Assembly (NCBI GenBank): GCA_030153045.1
Contig: JASLID010000003.1
Span: 1-10,372, forward strand
Source of the DNA: Flavobacterium sp.
GTDB taxonomy: Bacteria > Bacteroidota > Bacteroidia > Flavobacteriales > Flavobacteriaceae
Reading direction: 5' to 3'
Length of the DNA stretch: 10,372 nucleotides
Shown here: positions 1-6,514 of the stretch, piece by piece
How the letters are laid out: each line of letters starts with the position of its first letter
Numbering within the stretch: the stretch's first letter is position 1
Made by a program: the position numbers and the translations under genes
The notes under the pieces: model-generated
What the model saw: only the letters and a program-made list of their open reading frames with translations
What the model was told of the DNA's origin: nothing
Database searches by the model: none

Positions 1-1179
1 TTAATGGCGGCGAGAGATTTATCTGTCATCACCACACCACCGCCCAATCGTTATCCTATCGAGTCACATGTCGTTGGATTTAATGAAGAAGTAATTCGCG
101 ACTCCGTTTCATTTGAGATTGAACGTGGCGGTCAAGTTTTCTTTATCAATAACCGAATTGAAAACATCAAAGAGATAGCAGGAATGATTCAGCGATTGGT
201 TCCCAATGCCAAAGTAGGCATAGGTCACGGACAAATGGATGGTAAAAAACTAGAAGAAGTCATGCTCTCTTTTATGGAAGGTGAATTTGACGTTTTAGTA
301 GCCACCACCATCATTGAAAGTGGATTGGATGTCCCTAATGCCAACACGATTTTCATCAACAATGCTAATAATTTTGGATTGTCTGATTTGCACCAAATGC
401 GTGGTCGTGTGGGTCGAAGCAATAAAAAAGCTTTTTGTTATTTTATTTGCCCACCTTATTCGGCAATGACCGAAGAAGCAAGAAAACGTATTCAAGCTTT
501 AGAACAATTTAGTGAACTAGGCAGCGGATTTAACATTGCCATGAAAGATTTGGAGATTCGTGGTGCCGGTGATTTATTAGGCGGAGAACAAAGTGGTTTT
601 ATCAATGAAATTGGTTTTGAAACCTACCAAAAAATCATGAACGAAGCCATTGAAGAATTGAAAGAAAATGAATTCAAGGATTTGTATCCTGAAGAAAATG
701 ATGTGGAAACCAAAGAGTATGTCAAAGACCTACAAATTGATACCGATTTCGAATTGCTTTTCCCTGATGATTATATCAATAGTGTTACCGAACGATTGAG
801 TTTATACAATGATTTGGCTTTGATTAAAGCAGAAGATAAACTGCAAGAATATCAAACTCAATTGGAAGACCGTTTTGGCGCTTTACCTAAAATGGCAATC
901 GCTTTGTTAGACAGTTTGCGAATTAAATGGATTGCCACTCACTTAGGTGTAGAGAAAATTGTATTAAAGCAAGGTAAAATGGTTTGTTATTTTATTGGCG
1001 ACCAACAAAGTGCTTACTACCAGTCGGCTCGTTTTCATAAGGTGCTTTTGTTTGTACAACAAAATTCGAACTTGTGTAAAATGAAAGAGAAAGAAACTAA
1101 AAACGGATTGCGTTTGTTACTTACTTTCGAAAATGTAAAGTCGATTAAAAGAGCTTTAGAATTAATGAAGATGATTTAA
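1..1179 (+). CDS. mfd: Transcription-repair coupling factor Mfd, C-terminal part (5' truncated by window edge)
   Basis: Mfd is the cytoplasmic ATP-dependent translocase that removes RNA polymerase stalled at DNA lesions and recruits UvrA for nucleotide excision repair. The reading frame is open from base 1 (Leu-Met-Ala-Ala-Arg), so the Met at base 4 is internal and the gene begins upstream. About 392 residues are present, roughly the last third of the usual protein. Numbering from base 1, they show helicase motif IV around QVFFINN (45-51), motif V (TTIIESGLDVPNAN, 102-115), motif VI (QMRGRVGRS, 132-140) and the translocation (TRG) motif shared with RecG (about 164-200, including GSGF, DLEIRGAG and GGEQSG). 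The C-terminal D7 autoinhibitory domain follows from about residue 245. The TTPPPNRYPI segment near the start is also typical of Mfd. The gene ends at TAA 1177-1179, three bases before a long inverted repeat. The identification is very secure. Confidence 0.97.
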   Translation, partial: LMAARDLSVITTPPPNRYPIESHVVGFNEEVIRDSVSFEIERGGQVFFINNRIENIKEIAGMIQRLVPNAKVGIGHGQMDGKKLEEVMLSFMEGEFDVLVATTIIESGLDVPNANTIFINNANNFGLSDLHQMRGRVGRSNKKAFCYFICPPYSAMTEEARKRIQALEQFSELGSGFNIAMKDLEIRGAGDLLGGEQSGFINEIGFETYQKIMNEAIEELKENEFKDLYPEENDVETKEYVKDLQIDTDFELLFPDDYINSVTERLSLYNDLALIKAEDKLQEYQTQLEDRFGALPKMAIALLDSLRIKWIATHLGVEKIVLKQGKMVCYFIGDQQSAYYQSARFHKVLLFVQQNSNLCKMKEKETKNGLRLLLTFENVKSIKRALELMKMI

Positions 1180-1181
1180 AG

Positions 1182-1230
1182 TTTATATGTCTTATATAGT
1201 TAAAAAACTTTACCATATAAGACATATAAA
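1182..1230. repeat. 16-bp perfect AT-rich inverted repeat between convergent genes (possible bidirectional terminator)
   Basis: TTTATATGTCTTATAT (1182-1197) is exactly complementary to ATATAAGACATATAAA (1215-1230), with a 17-base loop that itself contains AGTT/AACT. It lies between the ends of mfd and the convergent ACT-domain gene, so it could end transcription from both sides. No clean run of T follows on either strand, so a classical intrinsic terminator is not shown. The right arm also reads as three spaced CATATAA units (1214-1220, 1223-1229, 1234-1240). Confidence 0.75.
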
Positions 1231-1252
1231 ATCATATAATAAAAATGTTCGT

Positions 1253-1915
1253 TTATGATAAGTGCTTCAAATCCTTAATCACCTTAAAAGCTTTATCAAC
1301 TACATCATCACTTACTAAAATAGTAAATTCATTTGATGTCGAAATCACTTCATTTATGATAATCCCTTCCCAAGCCAAACGCTGAAAAATGAAATAATAA
1401 ATCCCAGGAATGACTACATTTTCTTTAGGTAATTTGACAGTAATAGAAGCCAAATTTTCTAATTTCTGAAGTAATTTTTCATTTGCAAAATGTTTGTCTA
1501 CCAAGTGATTTACACTTTCACTTAAAACTATATTGGTTTCGTTTACACCTCTTGAGGAAGTGTAAAATATATCCGAATGCATGTTGATTTCCGATATTAA
1601 ATCGGCTTGTTTGTTCAAAATGGTATCCGATATTAAGAAAGTATAATCGGTCAAAGAAGAGCGAACCGTAATCTCTCCTATGTTTTTCAAAACTTTAGTA
1701 ATCTTATGGTTTACCTGAAAATCTAAATCTTCCGAAAGACGTTTCAAAGCCATAATGATAGCGCCTTGTTTTACATCTTTACCCAATTCACCCTCTAACT
1801 CGTCCGTAATATTTCTGGCTAAAGAGGTTAAATTGATAATCCCTTGAGATAGAGCATTTAATAAAAAAGGCTTGGTTTTAATATAGTTTTCAACTACAGA
1901 AGAAATCGTTTTCAT
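1253..1915 (-). CDS. Stand-alone ACT-domain protein, possible amino-acid-responsive regulator
   Basis: This 220-residue protein has no signal peptide or membrane segment. Its C-terminal part (about 156-218) has the beta-alpha-beta-beta-alpha-beta pattern of an ACT domain and resembles the regulatory end of aspartokinase: SITVKLP, then IPGIYYFIFQRLAWEGI, then INEVISTSNEFTILVSDDVVDKAFKVI. A second, more degenerate ACT-like stretch may occupy about 80-135. No kinase domain is present, so homologues labelled 'aspartate kinase' would be over-annotated. The N-terminal 65 residues are mainly helical and include INLTSLARNI and a Lys/Arg-containing helix that could form a winged-helix-like fold, but this is only a guess. 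The ATG at 1913-1915 is supported by a TAnnTTTG promoter element 23 bases upstream. The neighbours upstream on the same strand are yraN and an LD-carboxypeptidase, with a 106-base gap, so it is probably transcribed separately. Ligand and partner are unknown. Confidence 0.75.
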   Translation of the reverse strand: MKTISSVVENYIKTKPFLLNALSQGIINLTSLARNITDELEGELGKDVKQGAIIMALKRLSEDLDFQVNHKITKVLKNIGEITVRSSLTDYTFLISDTILNKQADLISEINMHSDIFYTSSRGVNETNIVLSESVNHLVDKHFANEKLLQKLENLASITVKLPKENVVIPGIYYFIFQRLAWEGIIINEVISTSNEFTILVSDDVVDKAFKVIKDLKHLS

Positions 1916-1938
1916 TTTTGCATTTGTTTTTACAGCTG

Positions 1939-1946
1939 CAAATTTA
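1939..1946 (-). promoter_or_regulatory. Bacteroidota -7 promoter element for the ACT-domain gene
   Basis: Read on the minus strand the site is TAAATTTG, a full match to TAnnTTTG, 23 bases upstream of the ATG at 1915. An ATTG at 1969-1972 (minus strand), 22 bases further upstream, may be a weak -33 element. The motif is short and the region AT-rich, so position relative to the start codon carries most of the weight. Confidence 0.5.
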
Positions 1947-2021
1947 AAACAATTTGTTATAAATAAAACAATTTAAATAAAATTTAACTCATTCAGGTGC
2001 ATTTTGTCAAATTATGTTGCA

Positions 2022-2381
2022 CTAAAAATAATAAAAAGCGTCTTCTAAATGCTCAATAGTAAAGTCTTTCTCCGATTTAGTAATCGCAATAATATCGAAC
2101 CTAATTTTAAAATCTAGATCATTTGTAATGACATATTCATTGATGGCTTTGACTAAAAGCTGAATTTTAGCGGGTTTTACAAAATCTTGTGGGCTACCAT
2201 ATTCATCAGAAGAGCGGGTTTTTACTTCAACAACAGCAAGAGTATCATCTTTCTGTGCAATGATATCGATTTCAGCTTTTTGAAAGAAAAAGTTGGTTTC
2301 TACTATTTTGTAACCTCCCTTTTGAAGAAAATCGACCGCTAATTCTTCGCCTAATTTTCCTAAATCATTGTGTTGTGCCAT
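2022..2381 (-). CDS. yraN: YraN family (UPF0102) putative endonuclease-like protein
   Basis: The chosen product has 119 residues, the normal size of the YraN/UPF0102 family, which has a PD-(D/E)xK nuclease-type fold and no firmly established cellular role; links to Holliday-junction resolvase-like proteins have been proposed. Visible family features are the N-terminal LGKLGEELAVDFL helix, KAEIDIIA (acidic residues E37 and D39), the VEVKTR motif with E52 and K54, YGSPQDFV, and RFDIIAI near the end. The reading frame stays open upstream to 2495, but that 38-residue extension (beginning MSFRRRR) is translated from a palindromic repeat and matches nothing in the family. I therefore start at the ATG on 2379-2381, whose product begins MAQHNDLG. 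The gene follows the LD-carboxypeptidase on the same strand, separated by the repeat, and may be cotranscribed with it. Confidence 0.92.
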   Translation of the reverse strand: MAQHNDLGKLGEELAVDFLQKGGYKIVETNFFFQKAEIDIIAQKDDTLAVVEVKTRSSDEYGSPQDFVKPAKIQLLVKAINEYVITNDLDFKIRFDIIAITKSEKDFTIEHLEDAFYYF

Positions 2382-2395
2382 TTCTTTCGTTTTTT

Positions 2396-2495
2396 TTGTC
2401 ATTCCGACGAAGGAGAAACCGAGCGCTAGCGAACTGGCGAAGCAATCACATAACATTTCCGTTTTGATGAGATTCCTCCTTCGTCGGAATGACAA
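2396..2495. repeat. Palindromic intergenic repeat with 20-bp perfect arms
   Basis: TTGTCATTCCGACGAAGGAG at 2396-2415 is the exact reverse complement of 2476-2495. The 60 bases between the arms include the 8-bp palindrome CGCTAGCG (2424-2431). The element fills nearly the whole gap between the LD-carboxypeptidase and yraN. It is more GC-rich than its surroundings and is translatable on the minus strand as a spurious extension of yraN. From memory, similar GTCATTCCGACGAAGGAG sequences are frequent between genes in Flavobacterium genomes, which would make it a REP- or MITE-like dispersed repeat; copy number cannot be judged here. The transcript would fold into a long hairpin that could separate expression of the two genes. 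Confidence 0.85.
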
Positions 2496-2503
2496 CTTTG
2501 GGT

Positions 2504-3475
2504 TTATTTTCTTTCAAAAAACACTTTACTACACTCAGCGTTTACATCGATTTCAACTTTTGACCCAAAAATCAAAGCGCGATTGTCTTGAATGTGTCCT
2601 GCGGGAAAATTATAGATAATAGGAATATTATACTTTTTAGTTACATCTTCAATGATTTGTAAGGCATCTTTACCCCAAGGAATGTCGTTGTCTTTCATTT
2701 TAGTCATCGAACCCACAATAATTCCTTTGATGCTTTCCAGGCAACCGTTGCGTTTTAAATTCATCATCATTCTATCTATATGATACAGATATTCATCCAG
2801 ATCTTCCATAAAAAGAATTTTATCATGACAATCTATCGCTGATGGTGAACCAAATAAACTGTATAAAATAGACAAATTTCCACCCACTAATTCTCCGGAA
2901 GCTTTCCCGAAACGGTTCATTTGATGTGGTAAAATATCATACTCTAAACGCTCATCGCCAAACAAAGCCACTCTCAAGCTTTCTTTTGCTGGTTTAGAAG
3001 CTTTCGCAGCGCTAATGGGCATAATCCCGTGAATGGATTTATACCCCATAGTATTCAAGTGACTATGTAGAACGGTTACGTCGCTAAAACCTACAATCCA
3101 TTTTGGGCTTTGTTTGAATTTGGTAAAATCCAGCAAATCAATCATACGAACGGTACCATATCCTCCACGAACACACCAAATCATTTTAATGTTTGGGTTG
3201 TCCAATTGTTCTTGAAAATCTTGGGCACGCTGTTCATCGGTTCCAGCTAATTGGTTTAAATCTAAACCTATGGTACTTCCTATTTTAACTTCTAATCCCC
3301 AACTTTTTAACAAATCGATGGCTGGTTTTAAATTGTCGTCAATATTTTTTCGAGCTGTAGATACAATGGCCACTGTATCCCCTTTTTTAAGACTTGGAGG
3401 TGTAATCATAATTTTTTGTGCTTGGATATTCGAAAATATAAATAGTAATAATAAAATACTAATCTGTTTTTTCAT
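2504..3475 (-). CDS. Exported S66-family LD-carboxypeptidase (LdcA-like)
   Basis: This 323-residue protein belongs to peptidase family S66, whose characterised members cleave the L,D bond to the terminal D-alanine of murein tetrapeptides (cell-wall recycling); related members process microcin C. Residues 1-20 (MKKQ, a Leu/Ile/Phe core, then NIQAQ) form a signal peptide, so it probably acts in the periplasm, unlike cytoplasmic E. coli LdcA. Family signatures are KKGDTVAIVSTA (31-41), VRGGYG (102-107), the nucleophile Ser131 in GFSDVT, the acidic LFMEDLDE segment with likely catalytic Glu224, HIDRM (232-236), and catalytic His294 in NFPAGHIQDN. The frame is open to 3529, but the ATG at 3473-3475 is preferred: it gives a clean signal peptide and lies downstream of a TAnnTTTG element at 3499-3506, which would fall inside the longer version. 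The gene is divergent from metG and upstream of yraN. The exact peptide substrate is inferred. Confidence 0.9.
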   Translation of the reverse strand: MKKQISILLLLFIFSNIQAQKIMITPPSLKKGDTVAIVSTARKNIDDNLKPAIDLLKSWGLEVKIGSTIGLDLNQLAGTDEQRAQDFQEQLDNPNIKMIWCVRGGYGTVRMIDLLDFTKFKQSPKWIVGFSDVTVLHSHLNTMGYKSIHGIMPISAAKASKPAKESLRVALFGDERLEYDILPHQMNRFGKASGELVGGNLSILYSLFGSPSAIDCHDKILFMEDLDEYLYHIDRMMMNLKRNGCLESIKGIIVGSMTKMKDNDIPWGKDALQIIEDVTKKYNIPIIYNFPAGHIQDNRALIFGSKVEIDVNAECSKVFFERK

Positions 3476-3498
3476 TTGAAATTGGAATTCGATAATAA

Positions 3499-3506
3499 CA
3501 AATGTA
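3499..3506 (-). promoter_or_regulatory. Bacteroidota -7 promoter element for the LD-carboxypeptidase gene
   Basis: On the minus strand this reads TACATTTG, a full match to TAnnTTTG, 23 bases before the ATG at 3475. That is the same distance as the corresponding element of the ACT-domain gene. No clear -33 TTTG is seen. Its position inside the longest open frame argues for the shorter start of that gene. Confidence 0.5.
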
Positions 3507-3557
3507 TTAAAGTTATATTTCATAGGCACACAGATTTTACCGATTTACGTAGATTTT

Positions 3558-3637
3558 CTAGCCTCGATAGCAGTGAAAATCCTTTTTTGAGGCTTTTCGC
3601 CGAAAAAAAGATTGTAACGGATAGCGGGAATAGCTCC
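3558..3637. repeat. Imperfect palindromic intergenic repeat upstream of metG
   Basis: The left half (CTAGCCTCGATAGCAGTG from 3558, then AAAATCCTTTTTT) and the reverse complement of the right half (AAAGATTGTAACGG then ATAGCGGGAATAG, to 3637) align over about 30 bases at roughly two thirds identity. The transcript would form an 80-base imperfect hairpin around GAGGCTTTTCGCC. From memory, sequences of the type 'TAGC..CGATAGCAGTG..AATCCTTTT...AAAGATTGTA.CGGATAGCGGGA.TAGCTCC' recur between genes in Flavobacterium. It sits between the two divergent promoters, and just upstream (3533, 3542, 3552) GATTT recurs at 9-10-base spacing. Confidence 0.7.
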
Positions 3638-3656
3638 AAATAAAAATTCTATTGCT

Positions 3657-3664
3657 TATTTTTG
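3657..3664 (+). promoter_or_regulatory. Bacteroidota -7 promoter element for metG
   Basis: TATTTTTG matches TAnnTTTG exactly and ends 19 bases before the metG ATG at 3684. This implies a very short leader. No good -33 TTTG is visible; that region is occupied by the end of the palindromic repeat. Confidence 0.5.
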
Positions 3665-3683
3665 CAGTCAATTTATTCCAATT

Positions 3684-5753
3684 ATGTTACAAGATCCAAA
3701 AAGATATACGATTACTGCTGCTTTACCTTACACCAATGGCCCAATTCACATAGGGCATTTGGCGGGTGTTTATGTTCCTTCAGATATTTATGCCCGTTTC
3801 TTGCGTTTGCAAGGAAAAGATGTAGCGTTTATGTGCGGGAGCGACGAGCATGGCGTAGCCATTTCAATGAAAGCCAAAAAAGAAGGGATTACGCCTCAGG
3901 AAGTAATTGATAAATACGATGGTATTATTCGTCAATCGTTTATAGATTTTGGAATTTCTTTTGATAATTATTCGAGAACTTCAGCGAAAATTCATCACGA
4001 TACCGCTTCGGAATTCTTTAAGAAATTATACGACAAAGGTGATTTTATCGAAGAAGTAACCGAACAATTATACGATGCTAAAGCAGATCAGTTTTTAGCC
4101 GATCGTTTTGTAACTGGAACTTGCCCGAAATGTGCTAACGAAGAAGCATACGGCGACCAATGCGAAAAATGTGGGTCGACATTAAACGCGACTGACTTAA
4201 TCAACCCAAAATCGACCATTACTGGCGAAACACCCATTTTAAAAGAAACAAAACACTGGTTTTTGCCTTTAGACAGATACCAAGATTTCTTGAAAGAATG
4301 GATTTTAGTAGGTCATGCCAAAGACTGGAAAACAAATGTTTTAGGTCAAGTAAAATCATGGTTAGACGACGGATTGAAGCCTCGTGCGGTAACACGTGAT
4401 TTAGATTGGGGAATTGACGTTCCTGTTGAAGGTGCCGAAGGAAAAAAACTATACGTTTGGTTTGATGCACCAATTGGTTACATATCGGCAACCAAAGAAT
4501 GGGCGGCTCGCGAAGGAAAAAATTGGGAAGACTATTGGAAAAAAGACGACACCAAACTGGTTCATTTTATAGGGAAAGACAATATTGTTTTTCACTGTAT
4601 TATTTTTCCTGCGATGCTAAAAGCGGAAGGAAGTTATATTTTACCGGACAATGTTCCTGCTAATGAATTTTTGAATTTGGAAGGAAATAAATTATCTACT
4701 TCTAAAAACTGGGCGGTTTGGTTACACGAATATTTGTTAGATTTCCCTGAAAAACAAGATGTCTTGCGTTATGCCTTAACATCAAATTCACCGGAAACCA
4801 AAGACAATGATTTTACTTGGAAAGATTTTCAAGCGAGAAATAACAATGAATTAGCGGCTATTTTTGGTAATTTCATCAATCGAGTGGTGGTTTTAACCAA
4901 CAAATATTACAACGGAATTGTTCCTGCTCCGAATGAATTTTCAGAAGTAGACATGCAAACTTTAAACGAATTAAAAGCATACCCGGCTGTAATTGCCAGC
5001 TCGGTGGAAAGATACCGTTTCAGAGAAGCTCTAGGCGAGCTAATGAATGTAGCCCGTTTAGGAAATAAATACTTAGCCGATGAAGAGCCTTGGAAAATGG
5101 TTAAAACCGACCCGGATCGTGTACAAACACAAATGTATATTGCTTTGCAAATTGCAACTGCATTAAGAGTTTTAGGCGAACCGTTTTTACCGTTTACAGC
5201 GAATAAATTAGCTAAAATCCTTAACGTGGGTAAAATCAATTGGAATACCTTAACTGAAACCTCCGATTTATTGCCAGCAGGACATCAAATTGGCGATGCC
5301 GAAATACTTTTCGCTCAAATAGAAGATGCCGAAATTCAAAAACAAATTGACAAATTAGAAGCAACAAAAGCCAATAACCTAGCTGAAATTGCGGAACAAA
5401 AAAATAAAATCATGGATCAAAAACCAACTTCTACTTTCGAAGATTTTGCCAAAATAGATTTACGTGTAGGAACGATTATTGAAGCCGAAAAAATGCCAAA
5501 AGCAGATAAATTACTGGTTTTAAAAGTAGATACTGGTCTCGATGTGCGTACCATCGTTTCAGGAATTGCTGAGCATTTTACTCCCGAAGAAGTGATTGGA
5601 AAACGCGTTACCGTACTAGCAAACTTAGCGCCAAGAGCCTTACGCGGTGTAGAAAGTCAAGGCATGTTGTTGTTAACTAATAATGCTGAAGGAAAACTAG
5701 TTTTTGTAAATCCAGATAATGATGGTGTGGAGAATGGCGCAACAATTGGATAA
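3684..5753 (+). CDS. metG: Methionyl-tRNA synthetase
   Basis: This 689-residue class I aminoacyl-tRNA synthetase charges tRNA-Met with methionine in the cytoplasm. It carries the HIGH signature at 22-25 (PIHIGHLAG), the CGSDEHG segment (51-57) of the active site, and a four-cysteine zinc knuckle with Cys147, Cys150, Cys160 and Cys163, as in the zinc-containing E. coli-like type. The KMSKS-equivalent loop reads KLSTS (336-340). After the anticodon-binding helical domain there is a charged, probably coiled-coil linker (about 550-582), then a C-terminal Trbp111/EMAPII-like OB-fold tRNA-binding domain from about 584 (FAKIDLRVGTI ... ANLAPRALRGVESQGMLL). The C-terminal domain indicates a dimeric enzyme. 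Length is normal and no key residue is missing. The ATG at 3684 fits both the promoter and the usual position of HIGH near the N-terminus. Confidence 0.98.
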   Translation: MLQDPKRYTITAALPYTNGPIHIGHLAGVYVPSDIYARFLRLQGKDVAFMCGSDEHGVAISMKAKKEGITPQEVIDKYDGIIRQSFIDFGISFDNYSRTSAKIHHDTASEFFKKLYDKGDFIEEVTEQLYDAKADQFLADRFVTGTCPKCANEEAYGDQCEKCGSTLNATDLINPKSTITGETPILKETKHWFLPLDRYQDFLKEWILVGHAKDWKTNVLGQVKSWLDDGLKPRAVTRDLDWGIDVPVEGAEGKKLYVWFDAPIGYISATKEWAAREGKNWEDYWKKDDTKLVHFIGKDNIVFHCIIFPAMLKAEGSYILPDNVPANEFLNLEGNKLSTSKNWAVWLHEYLLDFPEKQDVLRYALTSNSPETKDNDFTWKDFQARNNNELAAIFGNFINRVVVLTNKYYNGIVPAPNEFSEVDMQTLNELKAYPAVIASSVERYRFREALGELMNVARLGNKYLADEEPWKMVKTDPDRVQTQMYIALQIATALRVLGEPFLPFTANKLAKILNVGKINWNTLTETSDLLPAGHQIGDAEILFAQIEDAEIQKQIDKLEATKANNLAEIAEQKNKIMDQKPTSTFEDFAKIDLRVGTIIEAEKMPKADKLLVLKVDTGLDVRTIVSGIAEHFTPEEVIGKRVTVLANLAPRALRGVESQGMLLLTNNAEGKLVFVNPDNDGVENGATIG

Positions 5754-5760
5754 GAAATTA

Positions 5761-5811
5761 GCCGTAAATTCGTAAATTGCTTCGTCAGTTCGTAACTACT
5801 CGAATTGTCGC
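5761..5811. repeat. Degenerate inverted repeat with 8-bp CGTAAATT-like units
   Basis: GCCGTAAATTCG (5761-5772) is imperfectly complementary to CGAATTGTCGC (5801-5811). Within it, 8-base units CGTAAATT (5763), CGTAAATT (5771), CGTCAGTT (5783) and CGTAACTA (5791) recur, with one 4-base spacer. From memory, 'CGTAAATTCGT' type repeats are common between Flavobacterium genes. The element fills most of the metG-HAD gap and could be translated as a false extension of the HAD gene. Confidence 0.6.
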
Positions 5812-5821
5812 AAAAAACATA

Positions 5822-6514
5822 ATGGATATGGAACTAAAAGTAATTGCCTTCGATGCTGATGATACACTCTTCGTAAACGAACCGTATTTCGAAGAAACCG
5901 AAAAAAAATTCTGTACTTTGATGGAAGATTATTTGTCTCATCAAGGATTGTCCCAAGAATTATTCCGAGTAGAAATTGAGAATTTGCCTTTATATGGCTA
6001 TGGCATCAAAGGCTATATTCTTTCCATGATTGAAGCAGCAATGAAAATTTCCGACAATACAATTTCCATCGAAATCATCGAAAAGATCATTCAATACGGA
6101 AAAGAGTTGTTAGAAAAGCCTATCGAATTATTGGACGGTGTTGAAGAAACACTAGCAGCTCTCCATGGAAAATACAAATTGGTTGTTGCCACAAAAGGCG
6201 ATTTAAAAGACCAGCAAAGCAAATTGCACCGTTCGGGTTTAGGTCCATACTTTCACCACATTGAAGTCATGTCAGACAAACAGGAACTGGATTATGAAAA
6301 ACTCATCAAACGACTTGACATTCAGGCTTCTGAGTTTTTTATGATTGGAAATTCTTTAAAATCTGATGTTTTACCGGTTTTAGGTGTTGGCGGATATGCC
6401 GTTCATATTCCATTTCATACCACTTGGGCACATGAAAAAATTGACCATAAAGTAGAACATGAAAATTTTAGAGCTTTAAAAAGTATAACCGAAGTTTTAC
6501 CCCTTCTTCTATAG
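5822..6514 (+). CDS. HAD-superfamily hydrolase (probable small-molecule phosphatase)
   Basis: This 230-residue cytoplasmic protein has all four HAD motifs: motif I FDADDTL with nucleophile Asp11 and general acid Asp13, motif II around Thr124 in VVATKGD, a motif III lysine near 160 (DYEKLIK), and motif IV GNSLKSDV with Asp182. The region between motif I and motif II (about 18-105) is a helical cap, as in the phosphoglycolate phosphatase/haloacid dehalogenase-like group. The PFHTTWAHE segment after motif IV is distinctive but I cannot tie it to a substrate. The frame is open from 5777, but those 15 extra residues come from the repeat preceding the gene, so I start at the ATG on 5822; an ATG two codons later is equally possible. 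Its stop overlaps the start of the CAT-family gene, implying cotranscription. The substrate is unknown. Confidence 0.88.
   Translation: MDMELKVIAFDADDTLFVNEPYFEETEKKFCTLMEDYLSHQGLSQELFRVEIENLPLYGYGIKGYILSMIEAAMKISDNTISIEIIEKIIQYGKELLEKPIELLDGVEETLAALHGKYKLVVATKGDLKDQQSKLHRSGLGPYFHHIEVMSDKQELDYEKLIKRLDIQASEFFMIGNSLKSDVLPVLGVGGYAVHIPFHTTWAHEKIDHKVEHENFRALKSITEVLPLLL

Noticed and set aside
1997..2022. GTGCA...TGCAC hairpin after yraN as a terminator
   Set aside because: The stem is only 5 bp, the loop 16 bases, and there is no T tract on the relevant strand.
2382..2495. N-terminal 38-residue extension of the YraN protein (MSFRRRR...)
   Set aside because: It is translated from the palindromic repeat, matches nothing in the YraN family, and the shorter product has the standard family length.
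2368..2619. 83-codon plus-strand open frame across the repeat
   Set aside because: It spans the palindromic element and parts of two well-supported minus-strand genes, with no recognisable domain.
3476..3529. 18-residue upstream extension of the LD-carboxypeptidase
   Set aside because: It would bury the signal peptide behind extra residues and contains the promoter element at 3499-3506.
4219..4491. Minus-strand open frame inside metG
   Set aside because: It lies antisense to a strongly conserved gene, has no domain features, and is a typical frame shadow.
5777..5821. 15-residue upstream extension of the HAD hydrolase
   Set aside because: It derives from the repeat element; the motif I aspartate is normally close to the N-terminus, as it is with the start at 5822.
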